64,000 bases of DNA from Leucobacter luti (GCF_019464495.1 NZ_CP080492.1:992001-1056000), one strand, 5' to 3'. Counted from the first letter of the stretch, positions 1 to 9,147 are shown. Notes: generated from the sequence alone by a model not told the origin. Made by a program: numbers and translations.

Positions 1-1
1 G

Positions 2-556
2 CTGTTCTCGCTCTTCCCGAACTCGCTCGGCGCGCACAACGGCGAGGTCCCGATCCCGGTCCACATCAGCGAAGAGGTGGACTACGAGGGCGAACTCGGA
101 GTGGTCATCGGCCGAGCAGCCAAGAACGTCACAGCCGATGAGGCACTTGACTACGTCTTTGGCTACACCGTCATCAACGACATCACGGCCCGCAACGTGC
201 AGTTTCAGGAGCCGCAGTGGTCACGCTGCAAGTCTTTCGACGGCTTCACCCCTGTTGGTCCTGTCGTCGTGACAGCCGATGAAATTCCGGATCCGCAGGC
301 GCTGGCGATCACGACTGATGTCGACGGCCTGCGGGTGCAGGACTCAACGACCGGTTTCATGGTCCGCACCGTCGCAGAGCTCATCGCGTCGATCTCGCAG
401 TCTCTGACTCTTCTTCCCGGCACGGTCATCTCGACCGGCTCCCCCGGCGGCGCCGGTCGCTCGCGGAAGCCGCCGCTGTATCTCGTGCCCGGCACCGAGG
501 TGACGGTCAGCATTGAGAACGTCGGTGTACTCACCTCGCACTGCACCAGGGCGTAG
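2..556 (+). CDS. Fumarylacetoacetate hydrolase family protein (5' end outside window)
   Basis: The frame is open from base 2 to the TAG at 554-556, so only the C-terminal 184 residues are present. The sequence fits the FAH fold catalytic domain: VDYEGELGVVIG carries the acidic metal-binding pattern, KSFDGFTPVGP is the usual central motif, and GTVISTGSPGG followed by RKPPLYLVPG is the typical C-terminal loop. Family members hydrolyse or decarboxylate 2-oxo acids in aromatic catabolism (for example 2-hydroxyhepta-2,4-diene-1,7-dioate isomerase or acylpyruvate hydrolase), using Mg2+ in the cytoplasm. The exact substrate cannot be read from this fragment. It converges on aspA, with two hairpins in between. 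Confidence 0.85.
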   Translation: MFSLFPNSLGAHNGEVPIPVHISEEVDYEGELGVVIGRAAKNVTADEALDYVFGYTVINDITARNVQFQEPQWSRCKSFDGFTPVGPVVVTADEIPDPQALAITTDVDGLRVQDSTTGFMVRTVAELIASISQSLTLLPGTVISTGSPGGAGRSRKPPLYLVPGTEVTVSIENVGVLTSHCTRA

Positions 557-615
557 TCCGGCACGGATCCGCGCGCTCTCCGACCTCGACGGCCGAGAGC
601 ACCCCAGGAAGTGAC

Positions 616-664
616 GAACTCCCCCTCACTGTGACGAATGCGTCGTGACGGTGAGGGGGAGTTC
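616..664 (+). terminator. Hairpin terminator after the FAH-family gene
   Basis: A perfect 14-bp inverted repeat, GAACTCCCCCTCAC at 616-629 and its complement at 651-664, encloses a 21-base loop. It lies 60 bases after the stop of the FAH-family gene. No clear T-run follows, as is common for actinobacterial terminators. Confidence 0.7.
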
Positions 665-740
665 TGTTGTCGGAGGTCAACACGAGATTCCGGGATTGCA
701 ACTGCAGCACTGGAGCCAGGGAACCGGCTCAGCGGTACAC

Positions 741-782
741 GCCACAGGGGCGGCGGGAATATGCTCCCGCCGCCCCTGTGGC
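741..782 (-). terminator. Hairpin terminator after aspA
   Basis: A perfect 18-bp G+C-rich inverted repeat (741-758 with 765-782) has a 6-base loop and starts 23 bases past the aspA stop codon. It is one of the strongest hairpins in the window. It also separates aspA from the convergent gene. Confidence 0.85.
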
Positions 783-804
783 ACCGTGTGTGGTCCGCTG
801 CGGA

Positions 805-2298
805 CTACGCGTTCGTGTCAGCGTCCGCTTCTGATCCCGACTCGAGCTTCTGCGGAGCTCCTGGGATGATGTCGATCGTCCCGGTCTCCGGTGCGAGGCC
901 AGCGAGTTTCTGCGGCTGCAGCATGTCGTCGAGCTGCTCCTGGTCGAGCAGGCCGCGCGACACCACGAGCTCGGAGACCTTCGCGTTTGTGGCGAGCGCC
1001 TCCTTCGCGAGCTTCGCAGCCTCCGCGTAGCCGATGACCGGTGCGAGCGCGGTGATCACGGTCACCGAGCGAGCGACCATGTCCTCAAGGCGCTCCTCAT
1101 TCGCGGTGATCCCGTCGACGCAGTTCACGCGCAGCGTCTGGCATGCGCGCTCCAGCCACGTGATCGACTGGAACAGTGAGTGTGCGATGATCGGCTCAAA
1201 TGCGTTCAGCTGGAGCTGACCCGCTTCAACAGCCATCGAGACCGTGACATCGGAGCCGGCGATCGCGTAGGCCACCTGCGAAACAGCTTCCGGGATCACC
1301 GGGTTGACCTTGCCCGGCATGATTGAAGAGCCTGCCTGGCGCGCAGGAAGATTGATCTCACCGAGGCCCGCCTGCGGGCCGGAGGACAGCAGACGGAGGT
1401 CGTTGGAGATCTTCGAGAGTTTCAGTGCGCTGCGCTTGAGCGCAGCGGAGAACGTCACAAAGACGCCCGTGTCGCTCGTGGACTCCACGAGGTCACCTGC
1501 GGTCTCCAAGTTGAGTTCAGTGATCTCACGAAGGTGCCGAATCACGGCCTCCTTGTAGCCCTTCGGCGCGTTGATACCGGTGCCGATGGCCGTCGCACCC
1601 ATGTTGACCTCGCCGAGCAGCGAAACGGCCTCCTGCAGCCGCTCGATATCCTCGCGCAGCGTCACGGCGAAGGCGTTGAACTCCTGGCCGAGCGTCATCG
1701 GCACGGCGTCCTGCAACTGCGTGCGCCCGACCTTGATGATGTGCGAGAACTCGCGGCCCTTAGCGGCGAACGATTCGGAGAGCAAGCGCAGCTCTTCGAG
1801 CAGACTGTCCAGCGAGAACGCGAGCGAGATCTTGATCGCGGTCGGGTACGTGTCGTTGGTCGACTGGCTGTGGTTCGTGTGGTCGTTCGGGTTGATGTAC
1901 GAGTAATCACCCTTGGCGTGGCCGGCAAGCTCAAGCGCCCGGTTCGTAATGACCTCGTTCGCGTTCATGTTGCTCGATGTGCCGGCACCACCCTGGACGA
2001 CGCCAACAACGAACTGATCGTGCAGCATCCCGGTCTTGATTTCCTCGCACGCACGGTCGATCAGCGTGGCGCGCTGCTCGTCGAGCGCCCCGATCTCAAG
2101 GTTGGCGCGCGCTGCTGCCTGCTTCACACACGCGAAGGCTCGGATGAAATCGGGGTACACCGAGATGGGTCGGCGTGCGATCGGGAAATTCTCGTGCGCA
2201 CGGGCAGTATGAACTCCCCAGTATGCAGAAGCGGGGATCTCGACGCTGCCGAGGGAATCCGTTTCAGTGCGAGTCTGGGCGGACAGAAAGTCACTCAC
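805..2298 (-). CDS. aspA: Aspartate ammonia-lyase
   Basis: Aspartase deaminates L-aspartate reversibly to fumarate and ammonia as a cytoplasmic homotetramer. The 497-residue protein has the fumarase/aspartase superfamily signature GSSIMPGKVNPVIPE near residue 325, whose flexible loop supplies the catalytic Ser. It also has the substrate-binding motif GGAGTSSNMNANEV near residue 105 and STNDTYPTA near residue 146. Length matches the family except for a short acidic C-terminal tail. The superfamily also contains fumarase C; the GAGTSSNMNANEV and TQLQDAVPMTLGQE blocks look more like AspA. The start codon is GTG with only a weak GGAG upstream. The gene is monocistronic, bounded by its own terminator. 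Confidence 0.93.
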   Translation of the reverse strand: MSDFLSAQTRTETDSLGSVEIPASAYWGVHTARAHENFPIARRPISVYPDFIRAFACVKQAAARANLEIGALDEQRATLIDRACEEIKTGMLHDQFVVGVVQGGAGTSSNMNANEVITNRALELAGHAKGDYSYINPNDHTNHSQSTNDTYPTAIKISLAFSLDSLLEELRLLSESFAAKGREFSHIIKVGRTQLQDAVPMTLGQEFNAFAVTLREDIERLQEAVSLLGEVNMGATAIGTGINAPKGYKEAVIRHLREITELNLETAGDLVESTSDTGVFVTFSAALKRSALKLSKISNDLRLLSSGPQAGLGEINLPARQAGSSIMPGKVNPVIPEAVSQVAYAIAGSDVTVSMAVEAGQLQLNAFEPIIAHSLFQSITWLERACQTLRVNCVDGITANEERLEDMVARSVTVITALAPVIGYAEAAKLAKEALATNAKVSELVVSRGLLDQEQLDDMLQPQKLAGLAPETGTIDIIPGAPQKLESGSEADADTNA

Positions 2299-2466
2299 CG
2301 GTTATCTTGCTCCAGGTTCGGAAAGGGTGCGGACTTGCCGCCGGGTCGGACCCAGCCTACCCCGCTTCAGAGGCCGCGGCCAGCCGATCGCGGCCGCGTC
2401 TCCCCCGGATCCATTTCCGGCCACGAAAGCACACGCAACCGGATGCAACAGTGCGGGATTTCGGGT

Positions 2467-4026
2467 TCAGCGCGGCGCAGGGCCGGGACGATCCCGGGGC
2501 TGCTCGGGATCCGGCTCGGCCTCGGACTCGTCCGCACTATCGGGCTCAATACCCCGCTCGAACTCGACGTCAGTACCGGCAGCGGCAGCGGCATCGGCAT
2601 CGGCATCGGCGAGATTTCGTGCCCCGGCTGGCTCAGCCAGCCGGATGACTCCGGTGGGCACCTCTTGTGGCGCTGACTCGCCCAGCGGATCTGGATCTGG
2701 CTCACGGCGCAGCACCGAGATCGGTGCGGTCAGCGTTTCCGACTGCCGTGCGGGGTTGTCGTCGAGGCCAGGTCGACCGACGTGCGTGACGCGCCAATTC
2801 CACCCTTCGCGGTGGAACCTGAGGCCACGCTCAGTGAGCAGCCAGGTCATCCCGATCGCGAACGCGAGCAGCGCGGCGACGGCGCTGATGATGAGTGTGG
2901 AGCGGGCCCCCAGCGCGTTTGCTGCGGCCCCCACGAGCGGGGCGCCGATCGGAGTGCCCCCCATCAGGATCGCCATGTAGAGGGCAAGGACGCGGCCGCG
3001 CACTGCCGGATCCGCGGTCGTCTGCACAAAACCGTTCGCCGTGGTGAGCATCGTCGAGATCGCGAGGCCAAGAAAGACGAGGGTCGCCGCGAACGTCCAG
3101 AACGACGGCATGAGCGCTGCAATGAGGCTCACGACTCCGATCCCCCCGACTGAGATGATCACCACTCGCATCCTGGCGGCCGGGCGCCGGGCGGAGAGCA
3201 GAGCGCCAGAGAGCGAACCGATCGCGAGAATCGAGGAGAGCAAGCCGTAGTCGCTCGCACCCCTGCCGAACTCGACGGCCATCGTCGACGACATCACCGG
3301 GAAGTTCATGCTGAATGCTCCGACGAGGAACACAATCATGAAGATCACCAGGAGATCATGCCGTTTCCGTACATACCGGAACCCCGCAAGGAGCTGGTGC
3401 AGCTGAGACTCACGCTGTGCCGTGACTGGCGGAGCCACCCGGCGCGCGGTGATGAGCACCAGCGCGCCAAGCACGGCGAGGAAGGAGACACCATTGATGA
3501 TGAAGACCCACCCAGACCCGACCACGGCGATGAGCACGCCGGCAACGGCCGGGCCGATGAGGCGCGCTGAGTTGAACGAGGCTGAGTTCAGCGCGACCGC
3601 GTTGGAGAGTTGGTCGTTGCCGACTAAGTCTGAAACGAACGCCTGGCGCGAGGTCGTGTCGAAGGCGTTGACGATGCCGAGGGCAAGCGCGAAGCCGTAG
3701 AGGTGCCAGATCTCGGCCGCGCCGAACACGAGCAGGGCGCCCAGACCGAATGCGAGCAGCATGAGCAGCGACTGGGTCACGAGGAGTACCTTGCGCCGGT
3801 CGAAGCGATCCGCCACCGCTCCGCTGAACGGGACGAGCAGCAGCTGGGGCCCGAACTGCAGCGCCATTGTGGTGCCGACTGCCGCTGCGTCGTTGGCCGT
3901 GAGCTCGGTCAGCACGACCCAGTTCTGGGTGGTGGCCTGCATCCACGCGCCGACATTGGACACGAGCGCCCCGACGAACCAGATGCGGTAATTTCGCACT
4001 GAGAGGGAGCGGAACATGCTTGACAC
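2467..4026 (-). CDS. MFS transporter with long acidic C-terminal tail
   Basis: A major facilitator superfamily exporter of the MFS_3/EntS-like type (drug or siderophore efflux). About twelve hydrophobic segments fill residues 1-400. The loop after TM2 has the family A-motif as GAVADRFDRRKVLL, and FVQTTADPAVRGRVLALYMA is the matching motif in the second half. The final ~115 residues are a hydrophilic, acidic, low-complexity tail (ADADADAAAAAG and Asp/Glu/Pro-rich sequence) encoded by GGCATC-type repeats; it is probably disordered and unusual for the family. The start is GTG, 11 bases after AGGAGGT; an ATG three codons later is a less well spaced alternative. The substrate is unknown. Confidence 0.88.
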   Translation of the reverse strand: MSSMFRSLSVRNYRIWFVGALVSNVGAWMQATTQNWVVLTELTANDAAAVGTTMALQFGPQLLLVPFSGAVADRFDRRKVLLVTQSLLMLLAFGLGALLVFGAAEIWHLYGFALALGIVNAFDTTSRQAFVSDLVGNDQLSNAVALNSASFNSARLIGPAVAGVLIAVVGSGWVFIINGVSFLAVLGALVLITARRVAPPVTAQRESQLHQLLAGFRYVRKRHDLLVIFMIVFLVGAFSMNFPVMSSTMAVEFGRGASDYGLLSSILAIGSLSGALLSARRPAARMRVVIISVGGIGVVSLIAALMPSFWTFAATLVFLGLAISTMLTTANGFVQTTADPAVRGRVLALYMAILMGGTPIGAPLVGAAANALGARSTLIISAVAALLAFAIGMTWLLTERGLRFHREGWNWRVTHVGRPGLDDNPARQSETLTAPISVLRREPDPDPLGESAPQEVPTGVIRLAEPAGARNLADADADAAAAAGTDVEFERGIEPDSADESEAEPDPEQPRDRPGPAPR

Positions 4027-4252
4027 GGGTGTTGGCGACCTCCTCTGGCTCCTCCTACCCTATCGCTGCCTGTCCGTGCTCGCGCGAGTCAGCGCAGGTC
4101 GCTGTCGCTCCACGCGCAGAACTGAGGATCCGCGTGAACAGTCCGACGCAGGCAATAACGCGCTGCGATCCGCGCCACGATGCTCGTCACGATGCGCGCC
4201 GATACCGCCGCACGCGGGTGATGCCCAGAGACACCAGCGCGCCCACAGGATC

Positions 4253-5125
4253 TTAAAACTTACCGCCCATGTCGAGCAGGCGACGGATGCGCTCAGGGAT
4301 CGGCGGGTGTGTGGCAAACAGCTTCTGCATCATGCCGGGCTTCAGCGGATCCGCGATCCAGAGGTGGGCCATGCTCGACTGCTGCTTTTGCAGCGGCTGG
4401 CCATACTCGGAAAGCTTGTGGAGCGCACTGGCGAGCGCTTCTGGGTGACGCGTGGTGAGCGCACCAGTGGCATCAGCAAGGTACTCGCGCTGCCGCGAGA
4501 CGGCGAGCTGTACGAGTGTCGCGACGAGCGGAGCGACGAGCATTGCGACAAGCCCGAACACGAGCACGATCGGGTTGCCATTGTTGTTGTTCCGGCTAAA
4601 GAACGCCATCCGCACAAGCACATCGGCGATCATGCCGACGGCAACCACCAGCCCGTACACGATCATCGAGACGCGAATGTCGTAGTTGCGGACGTGTCCG
4701 AGCTCGTGTGCCATGACGCCCTCAAGCTCAGCGTCCGTCATGATGTCGAGCAGACCGGTGGTTGCTGCAACCACCGCGTGCTCCGGATCGCGGCCGGTTG
4801 CGAACGCGTTCGGGGCGGGATCGTGCACGATGTACACCTCGGGCATGGGCGTGCCCGTGGTGATCGAGAGGTTCTCGACGATCCGGTACAACCGGGGGTT
4901 GTCCGCCTGCGTGATCCGCTGCGCGCCGCTCATCGACAGCGCCTGACGCCCCGCCATGAAGTACTGGAAGAGGGCGTAGCCGATCGAAATCACCACGACC
5001 GTGATGACGATTCCTGGCGACTGGTAAATCGCACCAGCCAGCCAACCGAGCCCTCCGACAATGCCGATGAACAGCAGGATGATCAGGAAGCTGTTGACCT
5101 TGTTGCGTCGTATGGCGCTATACAC
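4253..5125 (-). CDS. htpX: M48 family zinc metalloprotease, HtpX-like
   Basis: A membrane zinc endopeptidase of peptidase family M48, which takes part in quality control of membrane proteins. Two N-terminal transmembrane segments (about residues 12-33 and 37-56) precede the zinc site HELGH at residues 140-144. A further membrane region (about 155-205) is followed by REYLADATGA, which supplies the third Zn ligand (Glu). The C-terminus is THPPIPERIRRL, typical of the family. At 290 residues the length is normal. The GTG start lies 12 bases after the lemA stop, so the two genes form an operon, a common actinobacterial pairing. Confidence 0.92.
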   Translation of the reverse strand: MYSAIRRNKVNSFLIILLFIGIVGGLGWLAGAIYQSPGIVITVVVISIGYALFQYFMAGRQALSMSGAQRITQADNPRLYRIVENLSITTGTPMPEVYIVHDPAPNAFATGRDPEHAVVAATTGLLDIMTDAELEGVMAHELGHVRNYDIRVSMIVYGLVVAVGMIADVLVRMAFFSRNNNNGNPIVLVFGLVAMLVAPLVATLVQLAVSRQREYLADATGALTTRHPEALASALHKLSEYGQPLQKQQSSMAHLWIADPLKPGMMQKLFATHPPIPERIRRLLDMGGKF

Positions 5126-5137
5126 GGTCGGTCCGGA

Positions 5138-5707
5138 CTAGAACTGAATGCGGGGCGGCTCTGAGATCGCGGCGACGTCTTCGACCTCGAAGAAGTCACG
5201 CTCCGTGAAGCCCATGCCCCGGGCAAAGATGGTGTTGGGGAACACCTGAATCTTGGTGTTGTACTCGCGCACACCGCCGTTGAAGAAGCGTCGTGAGGCC
5301 TGGATCTTGTTTTCAGTGTCAACAAGTTCACTCTGCAGCTGCAGGAAGTTCTGGCTGGCCTGGAGCTGCGGGTAAGCCTCAGCGACGGCGAAGATGCTCT
5401 TCAGCGCAGACTGCATGTGGTTCTCTGCCTGCGAGGCCTCCGCCGGCCCCTGCGCAGAAATCGTCTCGGCCCGCGCCTTCGTCACCGCGTCGAACACGCC
5501 GGCCTCGTGCGCCGCATAGCCCTTCACCGTTTCAATCAGCGACGGGATCAGATCCGCACGTCGCTTGAGCTGAACGGTGATGTCACTCCACGCCTCATCA
5601 ACTCGGACACGCAAGGTCACGAGCGAGTTGTACGTCGCCCAGACATAGATACCGAGAATAACGAGGACGCCGACAATAATCAGCGTGGTAATCAATCCAC
5701 CAGACAT
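5138..5707 (-). CDS. lemA: LemA family protein
   Basis: A membrane-anchored LemA family protein of 189 residues. One N-terminal transmembrane helix (about residues 5-25) precedes the conserved pattern YNSLVTLRVRVDEAWSDI and an all-helical domain with LKRRADLIPSLIETVKGYA. The end, REYNTKIQVFPNTIFA followed by GFTERDFFEVED, is typical of the family. The molecular function of LemA proteins is not settled. They are repeatedly found next to HtpX-type proteases, as here, where htpX follows directly in the same operon. Confidence 0.9.
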   Translation of the reverse strand: MSGGLITTLIIVGVLVILGIYVWATYNSLVTLRVRVDEAWSDITVQLKRRADLIPSLIETVKGYAAHEAGVFDAVTKARAETISAQGPAEASQAENHMQSALKSIFAVAEAYPQLQASQNFLQLQSELVDTENKIQASRRFFNGGVREYNTKIQVFPNTIFARGMGFTERDFFEVEDVAAISEPPRIQF

Positions 5708-5829
5708 ACGTGCATCCTATCCAGCTTCGCCATGAAACCGCTGTGTGACTCGCGATCTCGTGGGCGACGATGCGGGTTCACCGGCTCGTCGCGAGCGTAG
5801 CCAGCGCCGCAGAGCACCGCGAGTCTCAG

Positions 5830-7179
5830 CTAGTCTCCGAGCACTCGCGCAAGGTACGGGTTCGTGAATACTCGCTCGGGATCGAGACGTTCCCGGATGG
5901 CGCGGAAGCGGTCGAAAGCCGGATAGCGCTCCCCGAGCTCTGCAGCGACACGCGAGTGCATCTTGCCCCAGTGCGGCCTCCCATCGTGCGCTGCAAGGAT
6001 TGCCTCGGCATCCCGAAAGTAGCCGAGATCTCGATCACGGTGGTAGCGGTGCACCGCGATATATCCCGAGTCCCTCCCGTGGGCCGTGGAGAGCATCAGT
6101 TCATCCGCTGCAGCTGAGCGCACTTCAATGGGAAACGACACCCGATACCCGCGGCGGTCGATCATGGCGCGGAGTTCTCGGATCACATCGGCAACCGCCT
6201 CGAGTGGCACCGCATACTCCATCTCCCGGAACCGCACCCGTCGATTCGTCACGAATACCCGATGTGATTCGTCGACGTAGCGCCGCCGGCTCGACATCGT
6301 TTCGACGAAACGGTTGATTGCTGGCGTGGCGCGGGGCACAACGGCCCCGACTCCGACACAGGCGCCAAACGCGAAGTTGTTCGCGAGCTCTTCATCGATG
6401 AACCGTGAAACTCTGCCCAGCGGTTCGGACCCGTACTCCAGCGGAAACCGTGTGTTGGTCTTCGTGCGCACACTGTCGGTGTGAGGAAACCAAAAGAACT
6501 CGAAGTGATCCGCTGCCCTGGAGCGTGCAACGAAGCTCTCAAGCACGGCGTCGAGCGAGTCCGGGGCTTCCACGGCTTCGAGCAAGAACCTCGGCACACA
6601 CTGGAGCGTCACCTCGGTAATCACTCCCAGCGCCCCGAGCCCCAGCGCCACCGCCGGGAGCAGCTCGGAGTTGTGCGTTGCATCAATCCGAAGCACGTCA
6701 CCGGTGCCGGTAACAAGTTGCAACCCGACAATGCCGGTCGCAATCCCCCCGAGCCCCGTGCCGAGGCCGGTGCCGTGCGTGCCCGTCTGCGTCGCTCCGA
6801 TAATCGATTGCCGGTCAATATCGCCCATATTGGGGAGCGCCAGCCCCAGCGGCCCGAGGATCGCGGGGAGCTGCCACAGCCTCGTGCCACCGCGAAGCGT
6901 CACCCTGCCAGTCGCTGGATCCGCTGCGACCAGCCCGCTCAACCGATCCATGGTGAGTCGAACGCCATCGGTCGCTCCGATCCCGGTAAAGCTGTGCGAG
7001 GCACCAATCGGCTTCACCACGTGACCGGTCTCTCGCGCGCGCTGCACCGCCTGCACCACGTGCTCAATCGACGTGGGAGCAACGCTCACTGCGGGCTGCG
7101 AAGATGCGGTGCGCGCCCAGTTGTGCCACCGAGATGGTGCTGCCGTACTCCCCCTCACTCGCCCGATCACAGGAAGCAC
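5830..7179 (-). CDS. D-arabinono-1,4-lactone oxidase / L-gulonolactone oxidase family FAD enzyme
   Basis: An FAD-dependent aldonolactone oxidase-type protein of 449 residues. The N-terminal FAD_binding_4 domain (about 25-195) shows VVKPIGASHSFTGI, RGGTRLWQLPAILGPLG and GATQTGTHGTGLG. The C-terminal ALO domain includes FREMEYAVPLEA and ends with GRPHWGKMHS and LDPERVFTNPYL. Known relatives oxidise sugar lactones; the physiological substrate here is uncertain. The GTG start overlaps the repaired end of the upstream deaminase/aldolase gene by 13 bases, which indicates translational coupling. The two gene families are commonly neighbours in Actinobacteria. Confidence 0.85.
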   Translation of the reverse strand: MLPVIGRVRGSTAAPSRWHNWARTASSQPAVSVAPTSIEHVVQAVQRARETGHVVKPIGASHSFTGIGATDGVRLTMDRLSGLVAADPATGRVTLRGGTRLWQLPAILGPLGLALPNMGDIDRQSIIGATQTGTHGTGLGTGLGGIATGIVGLQLVTGTGDVLRIDATHNSELLPAVALGLGALGVITEVTLQCVPRFLLEAVEAPDSLDAVLESFVARSRAADHFEFFWFPHTDSVRTKTNTRFPLEYGSEPLGRVSRFIDEELANNFAFGACVGVGAVVPRATPAINRFVETMSSRRRYVDESHRVFVTNRRVRFREMEYAVPLEAVADVIRELRAMIDRRGYRVSFPIEVRSAAADELMLSTAHGRDSGYIAVHRYHRDRDLGYFRDAEAILAAHDGRPHWGKMHSRVAAELGERYPAFDRFRAIRERLDPERVFTNPYLARVLGD

Positions 7180-8419
7180 TTCCCCTCACCGCGATAGCTC
7201 AGCACCGGATCGGCAGCCACCCCGTCCGCGCCCACCGGGACCACCTCGCTCGCGTGCTCAAGCGGCTCTCCCGCTTTGGTGTGCCTGAACCAGACACGAT
7301 CCCCGGACGCAGCGCGGTCGCTGCGTCGCCTCGGACCGGGGTTTGCACTTCGCCCGCGCCCTCGCGCGGCTCATAGCTCAGTCCGACGGGCCACACCGGC
7401 AGCGGGAGCCGATCCGCGGCCGCTGGTCCCGACGCGATCCAGCCGCCCCCGAGCAGCGTTGCCCGGTCAGCTGTGGGCTTGCGTACGACATCGAGCGCGA
7501 AGCCCAGCGCGGGCGCCACATCAAACGCCGAGTAGTGATCGAACAAGTGCGGCCCGTAGAGCCCGCTGCCAGCGGCTACCTCGGTCACCGCCGCCTCAGC
7601 TGCGGTCTGGCCGACAGATCCAGTGCCGCCCCCATTGACGAACTCGAGATCTGCGATTTCGCGCACCGCGGCGACGGCGAGCGCGCGCCGCTCGGCAAGC
7701 TCTGCCCCGCTCGACTGCTGCACCCGGCGCAACAGGGCAGCCTGGGCACGGCTCCCCGGCCGATCGCCGACCCCAGCGATCTGTGCTTCGTACGCCATAA
7801 TTCCCACGAGCGTGAAGCCCGGTCTCCCAACGACGAGCCGTGCGAACTCGCTCAGTTCTGTCGGGCTGTGCAGCGGCGAACGTCGCACCCCGATGTGCCC
7901 CAGCACCCGCGAACGCCACGAGGCATCGAGATCGATACAGATCCGGATCGGCGCCCGCTCCGCTGGCGCGGCCACAGCGTCGATCAGGTCGAGCTGTTCC
8001 ACGCTGTCCACCATAAGCGTGACGCGTGCAGCGAGTTCGGGGGCGCCCGTCGCGAGCTCACGAATCGCTGCACGGTCAACACTCGGATATGCGACCACCA
8101 CGTCGGGAAGCGTCTCAGCCAGCCAGTTTGCCTCGGCAACGGTGTAGGCGAGCACGCCGCGGAAGCCGGGCAAGGCGAGCACGGCATCGAGCACGGCGCG
8201 GGAGCGCACCGACTTGCTCGCCACCCGGATCGGGAGTCCGCCTGCTCGCCGCGCGAGATCGTCGGCGTTGCGCCGGAGCGCGGCGACGCTCAGAGCGAGG
8301 ACCGGGGCCGCCCGATCCTGTGTCGCAGCGTCAAGCATGCTCCAGTAGCGTTCAGCATCCAACCAGGGCGCCAGCGCCGCCGCGGCCACTACATCGGGCC
8401 CCGTGAGATCCAGAGTCAT
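7167..8419 (-). CDS. Alanine-racemase-fold amino acid deaminase/aldolase (apparent 3' frameshift)
   Basis: A PLP-dependent protein of the fold-type III D-threonine aldolase/D-serine dehydratase group. The N-terminal alanine-racemase-like barrel contains LPIRVASKSVRSRAVLD, the usual setting of the PLP lysine, and ICIDLDASWR. GGGTGS near residue 275 is the phosphate-binding glycine loop. As read, the frame runs to a stop at 7199 with an atypical basic tail. Adding one C to the run at 7301-7304 restores the family C-terminus, GDRVWFRHTKAGEPLEH to LSYRGEGKCFL, ending at 7167 and overlapping the next gene's start. Translation probably starts leaderless at the ATG, 6 bases after a -10 box. Confidence 0.8.
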
Positions 8420-8425
8420 GAACGC

Positions 8426-8431
8426 AGTGTA
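8426..8431 (-). promoter_or_regulatory. -10 box of a leaderless promoter (deaminase/aldolase)
   Basis: TACACT on the minus strand is followed by 6 bases and then the ATG at 8419. There is no ribosome binding site. This spacing puts the transcript start at the first codon. Confidence 0.55.
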
Positions 8432-8624
8432 TCCGCATCCAGACGGCGCATGGGAAGGAAGTGTTCTCGCTGCCCAGGCTCTTCGGATTCGAGCGATTCA
8501 GCACGATGCTGTTCAGATCGTCGACTCGGATTTCTCGCAGCGGGCGGCGCTTCGTGTGGGGTGAGCGCCCTGCAATTGCGTAGGCACTCCCCTCGGGGAC
8601 ACGAACCCCGTCCGAGCGACCGCT

Positions 8625-8774
8625 TCAACTCTCGCGGATAGCCCGATCGACCTCTGCCTGCCAGGCACGCTTCGCAGCCGTGCGCCGTGCGCGCCAAGCG
8701 CGTACCCGCATGAGCAGCGCCAGCGCCACCACCAGGACAATGACGATGATGAGCAGAATTTTCGCGAAGGCCAC
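8625..8774 (-). CDS. Small single-pass membrane protein (49 aa)
   Basis: A 49-residue frame starting GTG. It consists of a hydrophobic helix, ILLIIVIVLVVALALLM (about residues 6-22), and a basic, Arg/Ala-rich tail ending QAEVDRAIRES, so it is a predicted inner-membrane protein with a short cytoplasmic domain. A longer in-frame version starting at 8918 would overlap the tRNA gene and has no hydrophobic or codon support. The GTG start is supported by a TACACT -10 box 6 bases upstream, giving a leaderless mRNA. Function unknown; no family recognised. Confidence 0.6.
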   Translation of the reverse strand: MAFAKILLIIVIVLVVALALLMRVRAWRARRTAAKRAWQAEVDRAIRES

Positions 8775-8780
8775 GCGAGC

Positions 8781-8786
8781 AGTGTA
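8781..8786 (-). promoter_or_regulatory. -10 box of a leaderless promoter (small membrane protein)
   Basis: TACACT on the minus strand, six bases before the GTG at 8774. It is identical in hexamer and spacing to the box before the neighbouring deaminase/aldolase gene. Confidence 0.5.
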
Positions 8787-8903
8787 CTCGGGGCGCGTGC
8801 CCTGGCGTCTGCTGACCCCGGTGACGCTCCGCAACGCGACCGCACACGCGAGGTGTAGCGCCAAGTGGAGGAGAGACCCGCGGCTATGGGAGCATTGCAG
8901 TGG

Positions 8904-8977
8904 CCCCCCATAGCCCAACTGGCAGAGGCAATCGACTTAAAATCGACACAGTCAGGGTTCGAATCCCTGTGGGGGGA
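8904..8977 (+). tRNA. tRNA with UAA anticodon (nominally tRNA-Leu) and a short variable loop
   Basis: The cloverleaf is clear. Acceptor stem CCCCCCA (8904-8910) pairs with TGGGGGG (8970-8976). T8 and A9 are in place. A 3-bp D stem carries GG at 8921-8922. The anticodon loop CTTAAAA (8936-8942) gives anticodon TAA at 8938-8940. The T arm is CAGGG-TTCGAAT-CCCTG (8953-8969), and the discriminator is A8977. CCA is not encoded. Base pair 27-43 is A-C. The variable loop is only about 5 bases (8948-8952), although bacterial tRNA-Leu normally has a long class II variable arm. The amino acid identity is therefore uncertain. Confidence 0.85.
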
Positions 8978-9147
8978 CGGCGGGCAGCCGTTCGGGCGGC
9001 AGCACGCAGTGCGCCTCTGTCGTCGCCTGTGCCACGTCAGCGTTCACTCGGCGCTTTGGAGACGAGCGATACACAGGCCTCATGTGAGCTCAGGTTCGCG
9101 GAGCACTCGGTGCACGCAAAGTCGAGGACCGCACTGCCCGCGACCAT

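Noticed and set aside
1534..2676. Long + strand open frame opposite aspA and its upstream region
   Set aside because: It mirrors the real gene on the other strand, has Arg/Gly-rich sequence without domains, and no ribosome site.
8904..8977. tRNA as an integration (attachment) site
   Set aside because: No integrase, direct repeat of the tRNA 3' end or island-like gene set follows.
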